From Silene noctiflora (Eukaryota; Streptophyta; Magnoliopsida; Caryophyllales; Caryophyllaceae): 40,456 bases of DNA. Where the stretch lies: contig VHZZ01000370.1 of the NCBI GenBank assembly GCA_009801015.1, positions 203,459 to 243,914 on the forward strand, read 5' to 3'. Position numbers and translations under genes: made by a program. Position 1 is the first letter of the stretch. The number at the start of each line of letters is the position of its first letter. The notes beneath the pieces were generated by a model that saw nothing but the letters and a program-made list of their open reading frames with translations, was not told the origin of the DNA and made no database searches. This document shows, piece by piece, positions 20,631 through 32,600 of this stretch.

Positions 20631-23600
20631 ATGGTAAATTTTTTGTTTTTGTGTTCTATGTTTGTTTGTTAATCAATTGTTTGTTGCTAATATTTTGTGT
20701 TTTGAATTGCATAAAAGTTTGTATTGTTGTTGTGTGATTGGTTTAGGAATTGTTGGGAAGGATTAGAGTTTGCTTACTGAGCTGAAATTTGTAGTTTGAA
20801 GGGTTTTAAGTATGTTGGTCAATTGCGTTTAGGGATTTTAGGGATGGAGTTGGTTTTGTTAATGTGTTGCTCCCTTTTCGTCTTAGGCATTTGTTTACCT
20901 TTTATATTCTTTATGAGGGGTATTTTAAAGCGAAGGTAAATAAATGATTGGGACGGAGGGAGTAATAGTTTAGAAGTGGTGTTGCATCTACTTGAGCTTG
21001 TATTTCCAGTGTGCAATTGTTTTCAAGGTAATTTAGTGATGAAGTGGTTGTTGCAGTGTTGCTTCAATGAGTTCTGGTGATCATACTTGTTTCTTCGAAC
21101 TCTAGTCTTGAAGAGTTTGTTGGGTACCGTGCTAGTGTGGGTGGAGTGGTATCTTATGGAGTTTTGTCATCGAAATATGGAGGCTATTTTGTTATGTATC
21201 TTAGGTAGACATTAATGCTGTTGTAATATGTTCACACAGTTTGAATAATTGAGGGTGCATGCTTGACATTGGCATTGTTTTAGCGAGATTTTAGACGTTT
21301 ATCTGATTAGTTCTGTGTAAGTATGCCTTAGCTTACAGTTGATAGTATTACATTCAGTTTACACCCTGAGGTATAGACTGGTTTCGGGGAAAAAGAGAGA
21401 GTAAGGAATAGATAGAAAGGAGTTGAGTTTTGGTGCATAGTAAGCTAATAGGGCAAAATAGGGAGAAACTAGTATCATCATGGTCATAGCATAAAATCTT
21501 CCGTAATAAATTACATCGGATTTATCATTGGGCGTAGTTAATTAATGCCGATATTTTTGCTTATTGAGTACGCTTGAGCAGACTGGGGTCATGACCATAC
21601 TATCCTAGTGCCACAAAGGCTCTCGCCTATCGGGGTAAGGGGTCTTATCTATGAAAGTTGAAAATATAGAGAGATTGTTTTCCGCTGACTCTATAGTGAA
21701 ATTTGCATTGAGAATTGAATTAGCAGTCATGATACAAGAAGTGCAAACAGTTAAGTGAGTCATTTTGGGTTCGTTCCATCTTATTTCAAAGCCACACATT
21801 AATATGCGTTTGGCACATGCGTGGGTGCATATTTCCTTTGAGTCGAGTAGTTCATCTCATTTAGCGATGAAGGTTCACGTCCTTGTGTTGCATGTGCATT
21901 AAAGAGTGCTACACAAGATACCGTAATTTTCGTCCTTGTAATTAATTGTTTAGGTCATGCATGGTTATTAGACCTTGTATATGCAGTGCGATAGATACAT
22001 TCACTTGTGGTTCTTTTTTTGAAATTGGTTTTGCATCTGAGGACATGGCATAGGTTTACGGATATAACTGTGCAAGAGTAAGTTGACCTGTGATTATCAT
22101 TTGTTATTGTTGCAGGCTTCTCCGGACAACATAATAATAGGTTCAGATGTTTGGTTAGAGGATAGTAAATTAGCCTGGATCGACGGGCGAGTTACTCGGA
22201 TAAATGGTGATGATGTTCATATTCAGAGCACAAATGGGAAAACAGTAAGCTCTTTCAGTTATCGCTTTTCTATGGTAGTGCTTAGTATTTCCTGCACCTG
22301 TATGAGTTTCTGGCTTTTGCTTGTTGTGCTGCCCGAATAAAGTACTACAATCAGATTATCGACTTTTTGACCCCCATTTGGCTTCATATTGTACCAATTT
22401 TCAATACTCCAAGCTTTTGTAAGTATTGTTTTTTTTCCAAAACTCCTACCCTTTCTTACCATTTTCTCTAAATCTCATACCAAAAGGCAGCCCTGGCCAA
22501 TATAAGACATTTTTGGATGAGTATCAATATTTTACCTAGAAGGCTAGAAGTGACTTTTGATACAAGGGATAGACCTTTTGTGATTATTATTCACTAGAAA
22601 ATATCAATTATTTTTAGGAGATTTGGAGGAAAATGTTTATAAAAAAGATCAACTTATTTACTGAATGTAGCAGTTTCGGAATGAGGTATAAAAAGATAGG
22701 AGTTATGAATGTCTTTTATATAATTTTTGTAGCTTGTTTTGAAATTGATTACATTTCCTTAGAATTTTTATTCCTAGGGCATTACTTTTTGTAGCTGGGA
22801 TTAGATTCCATTGGGTGGCTGTAAATGGAGGATGTTTTCGTTCTGTATTTACTGAGTTGACTTATAACTATATGATATCCACCTATCATGACTTTAAATG
22901 GTATTTCTCGGTGCAGTCTACAAATCAAAATTGTACATACTGTATTTGGTGGGATTCCTGGTCTTTTTTTCTCTTCTGTCATCGAGTGTATTGTCTGAAT
23001 ATTTTGTGTATTTATATCATCTAGGCGCTGTAATAAAATCTTAATCAAAACTATTATCACGCCTGTCTGATTCTTTTGTGCATATCTTTGGAGTTTAGCT
23101 GTGTTCATTTAAAATTCGAGCTGTGATGTTCTTTTACTACAGGTCGTTGTGAAAAAATCTAAAGTATATCCGAAGGACACTGAAGCTCCACCTGGAGGAG
23201 TTGATGACATGACAAGACTTTCTTATTTGCATGAGCCTGGTGTCTTACAAAACTTAGCTGCTCGATATGAATTAAACGAAATATATGTGAGTGACCGGAA
23301 GTCTATTAATGGAATTAATCGACGGCACTATGATAGCTGTATATTTTAAAGATGTAGTACAGCTAATACAAAGAGTATTCTTGCAGACGTATACTGGCAA
23401 CATCCTCATTGCCGTGAATCCCTTTCAACGGCTACCCCATTTGTATGATACCCACATGATGGAGCAATATAAAGGAGCATCTCTTGGGGAGTTGAGTCCT
23501 CATGTTTTTGCGATTGCCGATGTTGCATACAGGTTTTCTTCTGCCTCTTTTCCTCGGTGTTACTTGTTTCTTCTCTTGCATCGTTCTAAATGTAATGATT

Positions 23601-26600
23601 GTTGATTACGACGAATAGGGCAATGATTAATGAGGGAAAGAGCAATGCTATTCTGGTCAGTGGAGAGAGCGGCGCTGGTAAAACAGAGACGACGAAAATG
23701 CTTATGAGGTATCTGGCTCATTTGGGTGGACGCTCAGGTGTTGAGGGAAGAACAGTTGAACAACAAGTTCTGGAGGTAGATGTCTTTCCACTTTACTTTT
23801 GCTACCATATGTGACCAACCCAAATTCTATAATACGGAGTATCCCCCATTTAGTTATAGGGTTAATGGGTTGGTTTTACATGTCACTTTGTCTCATAAAA
23901 GTTTTTGTGATTCCTTATATGTATAATGCTTTCCTTTTTTTTTGTTACAATCAATGGCATCTTTAATGTTCTTAATTGATGATGTTAGTCAAACCCAGTT
24001 CTTGAAGCATTTGGGAACGCAAAAACTGTCAGGAACAACAATTCCAGGTGAAATACTTTACTAGAAATTTGAGCTTTTCTCTTTAGTCTGAATTTCATTT
24101 CTATATTTAATGTCGTTGAGCAGTTCAAGTTTCTCATTTGTCACTTTCATTTGATCTATGCAACTCTAGTCGGTTCGGTAAATTTGTTGAAATCCAGTTT
24201 GACAAGAGTGGAAGGATATCTGGTGCTGCTATTAGAACTTATCTTCTCGAAAGATCTCGTGTATGCCAAATCTCCGATCCCGAGAGGAACTATCATTGCT
24301 TCTATCTTCTGTGTGCCGCTCCAGCTGAGGTAGTATGCCTATTTACTTCTATGGAATTTATTAATATGTCCTTATACTGCCGACGTCTGAAATTTGTGCT
24401 CAATCGCCGTGTTTGCAGGAGGTTGAGAAGTATAAATTGGGGAATCCAAAGTCATTCCACTATTTGAATCAATCCAGTTGTTATGAGTTGGATGATGTGG
24501 ATGATGCACATGAGTATCTAGCGCTTAGGAGGGCTATGGATATAGTTGGAATTAATGAGGAAGAACAGGTTAGAGTTGTGTTTGCATATTTGCTTTTCAT
24601 GTTACTTCGACACTTCATTTTGGTCACCTTTCGACCGATACAAGTCTTCGCCGGTTCTTGTTAGGCCAAAAACACAACATTTCTTTCACAAAATTGCCGT
24701 GTATCTGATAGTTTTTTGTGCTTGACACTTCCAGTCTAGACACAGTAATGTAGCTTGGTTATAGGAGAGTGAGTTTTCTTGTTCTGAAATAGCTCTTTCT
24801 TCAGGAGGCCATTTTCCGAGTTGTGGCTGCGATACTTCATCTGGGTAATATCAATTTTGTAAAGGGAGATGAAATAGACTCCTCTGCCATCAAGGAAGAG
24901 AAGTCAAGGTTTCATCTTAATATGACTTCGGAACTTCTTAGGTATTGTCAACCTTTTCTGTTTTGTTTTACCCTGTCATTAGGTTTAAACTAGCTAATGA
25001 TTAGCTTTGATGGGTAGGTGTGACGCCTCGAACTTGGAAGATGCACTAATAAAACGTGTAATGGTGACACCTGAAGAAGTCATTACTATGACCCTTGATC
25101 CTGTTAATGCTCTAGCAAGTAGGGATGCACTAGCTAAGACTATATACTGTCGCTTATTTGATTGGTATTAACTCTCGCTTTTCTCATTATTCACTGTTTA
25201 TATTTGCTAGTTGATTTCAAATTAAATGATTTTTTTTTTTTGGCATTGATAGGATTGTGGAAAAAATCAATAATTCAATTGGGCAGGATCCACTTTCCAA
25301 ATCAATTATCGGCGTTCTTGATATCTACGGTTTTGAAAGTTTCAAGTTCAACAGGTGAGTTACTAGTTTTGTCCTCTGAATATTATTACAGTTAAAACAA
25401 TTGCTAGCAGTGGTAGATGGGTATCTATTACACCGGAAGATATACCTTGCCACATTCCTTCAACTTGTGCGCTTGTTTATTTATCGACGATTTAGTACTC
25501 TTTTTATGTCGTTGTCCATAGTTTTTCGTAATCCTTGACATGTTCATTTTGTTTAAGAGTATTGAGCTTAAGCCAGTAGGGTAGCATCTCTAAATGTCAA
25601 TCCTTGACATGCTCAGAATAAGCTTCTTCCTCACTGATTGTCACTTGCAACAGTTTCGAGCAGTTCTGCATCAATTTTACAAATGAGAAACTACAGCAGC
25701 ACTTCAATCAGGTTAGCCTGAAATAGTAATTGCATTAGCATCATGGTTTGAAAGTAAAGAGTTTCTCACACTACAATCTAATTTGCAGCATGTCTTCAAA
25801 ATGGAGCAAGAAGAGTACTCGAAGGAAGAGATAAACTGGAGCTACATTGAATTTGTTGATAACCAGGATGTTTTGGATTTAATTGAGAAGGTGTGGTGTG
25901 GTGTGATTGCATGCTAGATGGACTTGTAGAAGTGAATGTGACAGGCCTCTTCTTTATCTAGTTTATTGGTTAACTTAATTTCTACCTATAGTATGTACAT
26001 AAATAGTCTCTCGAGAGACAGTCTCATATTAGTATAATGTGAGGCCAACCGAATTCAACTAAATCTCCACCCGTAAACTCATTAACCGACAAAAAACTGA
26101 AATCAAGTAATAATTGCCCGTAATACGGGTCAGTCTCATGTTAATCTTATTTGGATCGTCTCATATGAAGGGTTATTTTCTTCTAGAGTTAACAGCGGAC
26201 CCAATCTTTTGCAGAAACCTGGAGGAATTATATCTCTTCTTGATGAAGCCTGGTAACATATCACTAACTTCTAGCTTTATTCCTTTGTATCACATAGTTT
26301 GGTTTAATATACTGTAGAAATTGATTATTACAAATATTTGCAGCATGTTCCCGAAGTCCACTCATGAAACTTTTGCTCAGAAGTTGTATCAGACATTTCA
26401 GAAAAATAAACGCTTTAGCAAACCAAAGCTTTCTCGAACTGATTTTACTATAATGCACTATGCTGGGGAGGTTAGTGCTTCTGGCTGTGATGATTTCCCT
26501 TTTCTCAACAAATATAGAAGCTTAACAACTGTAATCAATGCAATTCTCCTTGTGAATAGGTGACTTATCAGGCAAATCTGTTTCTAGATAAAAATAAAGA

Positions 26601-29600
26601 TTATGTGGTGGCAGAACATCAAGCTTTGCTGACAGCTGCAAAGTGCCATTTTGTGGCTTCACTTTTTCCTCCACTTCCTCAAGATTCTTCAAAGTCGTCA
26701 AAGTTCTCTTCAATTGGATCGAGATTTAAGGTCTGCCTTTCTTCATTGTATGCCAACTGCAAATTTTCATTTTGCTTTGCAAATTGTCTGGCCTTTTACC
26801 TGGTGGGACTTGAGAGTTATTCTAATACCTTAATTTGGAGATTTCACCTTTTTCCACCCCTGTGCAAATTCAGTGATTTATATAACACCACCCTAGTGCC
26901 TAATAGTTCCGCCTATTGCCAGATAATGAGGTTGGATGTACACAACCTTTTTATCCTCGACAGACTTTTTATGGATGACCCATCATGAAATATGTGCTAA
27001 AACTCTAAAAGTTGCAATGACCAATTGCTACCTTTATAAGAAGCAACAATGAAAGTTTAACGAGCCATTTACTTAATTCTATCACACTCCAAAGCCAAAG
27101 AATACTCCTAGTCCGTCTCAATTGGAAATAGAAAGAAGTTTGTGGTCTATCTTGTCCAAATATTTTGAGCTGAATTTAGTATGCTCACTTGAATCATAAA
27201 CCTGAACTCTTATCTTCTCTTATGACGCAATATGATACAAGTAATATAGTTCTTGTAATTTTTATCTGCTTCCTGCAAAGGGACTAGTTGCCTACTGATT
27301 CTTTCTACATTTTTTTCTTGTGAATGTTGATGAAGCTTCTCTTGTAGAGGACAGTGATTATGTTGTCTGTCATGTTATTTTGATTGATACGTTCCATATT
27401 ACAGCTTCAACTTCAATCTTTGATGGAGACATTAAGTGCAACCGAGCCTCACTATATAAGGTGTGTGAAGCCGAATAATGTGTTGAAGCCTGCCATCTTT
27501 GAGAATGCTAATGTCATCCAGCAGTTAAGATGTGGGGTATGTGTTTTTCTTATTATTATCAATTTGTTTGTGGGTCATTTTCCTCTTTTGTGTCTGTGTG
27601 ATACAACTTTTGTAAGTTTTGAGGAACATCTTTAAGGTTGCTCAAGCTTCAGCTCTTTATTAAGATCTCTTATTTCTATTTTTTTGCTCATAGGGGGTGC
27701 TTGAGGCAATCAGGATTAGCTGTGCTGGGTATCCTACCAGAAAGACATTCTATGAGTTCCTTCTTCGTTTTGGCGTCCTTGCACCAGAGTTTCTGGAAGG
27801 AAAGTAAGTCTTACCTGAATCATGCTAGTCGTTGACTAATTTTCTTCTTGTTATGCATTTTTCCGAACTTGATTTCAGTTCAGGACTTCTGAAACCATGT
27901 AAATTGTTGAAATATATGTGGTCTGTAGCAACATCAAAATTTTGGTAAAGTTATAAGGATATTCAACTGAAAGTCTTTTGTTCCCTTACAGCTATGATGA
28001 CAAGGTTGCATGTCAAATGATTCTGGATAAAATGGGCTTGCAAGGATACCAGGTAGGATTGAAATTTTTGGCTTTTTCTGGTTAGTGTTCTTAATGCGTA
28101 GTTAATTCTTACATATTTCAGTGTATTAAAAGTCATTTTGCTACTCTAAAAACATTAGTGCATCTGTTGATGTTAGCTATGCATTTCCCCTCGACCCCTG
28201 CTCTTTATTCTTCTCTTGAATTATAGGGATAATTAGCATGGAGCCACTATTTTAATTGAATAAGCTTAACATGTACCAGTAGCAGCACCAGATGTTATTC
28301 TGGGACACCCCCACATAATTCATCTTCTGAAGCCTGACAATGTTATCCAATCAATATTTTACCAAGTTTACATGTTTTTTGTATTAGGAAGTTTGTCAAT
28401 TTTGTATAGATAACAGGTAAGTTCGGTTCATTTTAGTATAGATAACTCTTGTATATTCTCTATTCTATTTACCTTTGGTATTAGATTCATAAATGCTGAA
28501 AGTTACCCCCTCTTGAAGTGTTTGTATATCTGCTTGTCTGCATAATCTTGAATTATTATGAAGCATATATATCTACTGAGGCAGGTTAAACTGGAGGGCT
28601 CTTGTGATTTGGATTGTCTGCCTATTCTTACGAAGATGTTAAGTATCGTTGGGATTTGTGTTTCTAGTTCATTACTCTGTAATAGTGCGTACATTTAACA
28701 GCATTATAGTGCATGATTCTTCCTTGTTTCTAAGTGATTGAGAAACTTGGTATTAACCGTTTGATGAATGTCTCTGACCAGATAGGCAAGACAAAAGTTT
28801 TCTTAAGGGCTGGCCAGATGGCTGAATTAGATGCCAGAAGGACAGAGGTTCTCGGAAATGCAGCAAGAAAGATTCAACGGAGTATTCGCACATACATTGC
28901 TCGCAGGGATTTTGTAGCACTTCGAGAATCTGCCATTCAGTTGCAGTCTTTATGTCGATGTATGTTGCTGCGTTAGCTGGATGCTTTGTTTTTTTTAATC
29001 AGTTGCAATTTTTCATTCATAAATGATGCTGCTATTCGTTTTGATGATGTTTGCATAAAACTAATATAATAGGAACGTGATTTTTCCTCATACAAGTTAT
29101 GTTTTTGGAACTTTCATAACTTCTTCATAGGCCATATATGAGTATCATGATTCATTTTGCCTGTTTCTGTAGACAATTCTGACCTATCTTTGCGCTGAGT
29201 GGCTGCAACTGTTAAACGCAACACGGTGTCGAGTGTCAGACACAACTATTTTGTGAAAAGTTTCATATTTTTGGTTTACATTGAAGTGTCATGTCATGTC
29301 AAAATGTCGGACACGAAACATGCTAGAGTGAAGTGTCGAAGAAACATAGATGCTAGCATATCAAATTCGAAATTGTATTGGGCAAATGCCATGCATGGTC
29401 TACAGTTCTGTACTTTCACTAATATTATTGCACATTCAAAATTTATAGGTCATGGATCATTTTTACTGTCAATGTATATGATTCCTGTCTTAATTTTTAC
29501 GCCATAAGGGTAATTATTCCTTATTCACGTTCGCTCCTGTAATCGAGGATTCTGTTTTAATAACCGTGTCATTATGTCTTTGTAGATTCGAAAGCCTGCA

Positions 29601-32600
29601 AGCAATTTGAAATATTGCAACGTCAGGCTGCAGCTTTAAGAATCCAGAAGAAGTTCCGGCAGTATGTAGCCAGAAAAGAATATGTGGGCGTTCAATTGTC
29701 AGCAATCACCTTGCAGACGGGATTGAGAACAATGATTGCACGTAATGAATTTAGAATGAAGAAAGAAACCAAGGCAGCGGTGCAAATCCAGGTATCTGGG
29801 CTTCAATTTTTCAACTACTGCTTCATCAACATTAATATTCTCTGGGTCATTTTACTTTGTCTCTGTAAATAGAATCTTCCGGATACTAATGATATCCGAG
29901 TGATTGTAATACTGTAAAAGATGTTGATGATTCTGACATATGGGTAATCTCAGGCGAAATGGCGTTCGTACCATGCATATGCTTATTACAGGAAACTTTG
30001 CAAGGCAGCTCTTGTTACACAGTGTGGTTGGAGGTCCAGAGTTGCAAGAAAGGAACTCAGAAACCTCAAAATGGTCCAGAACATAATCCTTTCTGTTATT
30101 CTGCTGTCTGGTGCATTTTGAATTTTTTTTGGTCAATAACCATTAATTTTGAATATTATTAGGCTGCAAGAGAAACTGGAGCACTTAAAGAAGCCAAAGA
30201 CAAACTTGAAAAGCGTGTAGAGGAACTGACATGGCGTTTGCAGCTTGAGAAGCGTCTTAGGGTATAAATTTTATATTTTAAACGTTACACTGTTTTTTCT
30301 TTCACTATTTTGTCGACAAGTAGTTTGCGCTTGGACTCAGTGTCATGTGCGTATATGAACGTGGCGGAGATGGCCCATGCTATGATGAAGGTGTGGCCTT
30401 ACAAAAAGAGGTCGATTTAGTCACAAGGTGATTGTAGAGACAGCAGCAGTTGCATCTCTTTGATGATATGATGAGGGTGAATGCTGAAGGTGATTTTTGA
30501 CCATATGAGACATATACCAAGCAATAAGCCATTTAGGAAGCTTGGAGTGTACTGATGAATGTGATGATAATATAGTGAGGGGTAGGGAAAATTCTAAAAA
30601 CGACAAGACAGACATGGATGATTTGCTTCTTTTCTGTGTTATCTTTCCCAGTGTCTATTTATGTTTCTTGACACATATTTCTTGTATATCTTCCCTATGT
30701 TTTATTATAGTGCTTGCTCTGCTCTCCACTTACTTGTCGTTCTTCCACCTCACCGAGACAGACCACAATGATGGTTCCATGCTAAGATTCATGTAATGAA
30801 ATCCCAAATCATTTTTCTTGTTTTATATCCTCTTCAAGTATTTCCTATTTTATCTGTGTTGCAGACTGACCTTGAGGAGGCAAAAGCCCAAGAAACTGCT
30901 AAACTGCAAGCGGCATTGCAGTCTAAGCAATTAGAATTAGAAGAAGCGAAGGCAATGGTCATAAAAGAAAGGGAAGCAGCTAGGAAAGCCATTGAAGAAG
31001 CTCCACCTGTGGTAAAAGAAACCCCAGTTATTGTCCAAGATACTAAGAAAATAGATTTCCTGACTGCTGAGTTGGAAACAGTAAAGGTGTGGTACCTACC
31101 TTTTCTAAAGTTAAAGACGCACCTTGTTTTTTACTATAAATACCGTTATCGTCACTGTTAAGATTGCCAGGAGGTAGATATATTCAGCCTTACCTTTCTC
31201 TATTAGAAATGCTGTTGCCAAAATAGTCAGATTCTCTGTTTGATACAGGCTCAGCTTCAGTCTAAACTTTTGTTGAGTTGGAAACTGTTAATTCTCTAAA
31301 CTTTTGTTGGAAACTGTTAATTCTCTAAACTTTTGTTGACGCTCTTCCTAAGAATTTCTCTGTTTGATACAGGCTCAGCTTCAGTCTGAGAGACATTCAA
31401 AAGAAGAGGTGAAAAATTCTTACTCTGAAATGGCGACCAAAAATGAAGATCTGATGAAGCAATTAGAGGAGACCTTAAGAAAAGCAAGTGAATTTCAAGA
31501 TTCCATGCAAAGGTCATTGCAAACTCTTTTATTTATTTATTTATTTTGCTAAGCGTATTGGCCTTGTCACAACAACAATAACAACATTCCCCAAGTGCCT
31601 CACATCCTCCTGCAAATGACCCGGGGGGAAAAGGAGGGGGGAGGGGGTTCGGATGTCTCTAACCTTACCATTTTGTAAAAAAACAATGAATAGCTGTTTC
31701 CGAATGACCCATGATGGAATTGGATTGAAAGTTGCATCGGATGACTGTAACTTCACAATAAAGAGTACACTCATTATGAAATTGTTTTGCTTTATTTTAT
31801 CATAATCTAGGATCAAAGAAAAATGAGTTTTGGCTCCATTAGAAATGGACTCATATTGTATGGGTCACTAGTAGAAAAAGAAAAGAAAAGTAGAAACTGT
31901 TAAAAATCACGGAGTAATAGTTTTGAGCATAAGGGTGGTGAAGGTTGAGACTCACCTTTCAAAGCTCATTGGCTGGAACTTGCCAACTACGGAGTAATTA
32001 AAGGAACAGATGTAGCTTCATGGAGAGGCTTGATCATCATTCTTTATTCTTCTGACCTCCAAAAATTGGAATTGGAATGCTTCAGGCTTGAAGAAAAGGT
32101 CTCTAATCTGGAATCTGAGAACCAAGTGCTTCGCCAACAAGCAGTAGCCATTTCTCCAACAGGCAAGGCTTTAGCTACACGACCAAAGACAACAATTATT
32201 CAGGTATTATTGGCATGCATGTTTCATACTCCCTCCGATTTTTGGAATTGCCCCATTTGTGCAAAATCCCCTCTCAAATTTTGATAAATGGGGTGATTTC
32301 AAAGAATCGGAGGGGGTATTTAGTTTGAATTTAATGCATATGTTACATCTTGGTGAAGCTATTACTCTATTATTTCAGAGGACACCAGAGAATGGGAATG
32401 TGATGGATAGCGAAATCAGGAGAGTATCGGTAAGACTTAACAAAGTACTCGTATAGTCAGTCGTATGGTCTTTGTTCATCTAGTGTAAATTTTGGCTCAA
32501 ACATAATCTTCTTGATAATTTAGGCACTTGCTCCTGTACCATACACTCCTGAAAGTGAAGCAAGGCCTCAGAAATTCCTCAACGAGAAGCAACAGGTGTG

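Noticed and set aside
28972..28976. Using the GTTAGC donor as the main exon 20 end of myosin
   Set aside because: The GTATGT donor 12 bases upstream is closer to consensus and gives the family-typical spacing between the IQ2 and IQ3 motifs; kept only as a possible alternative.
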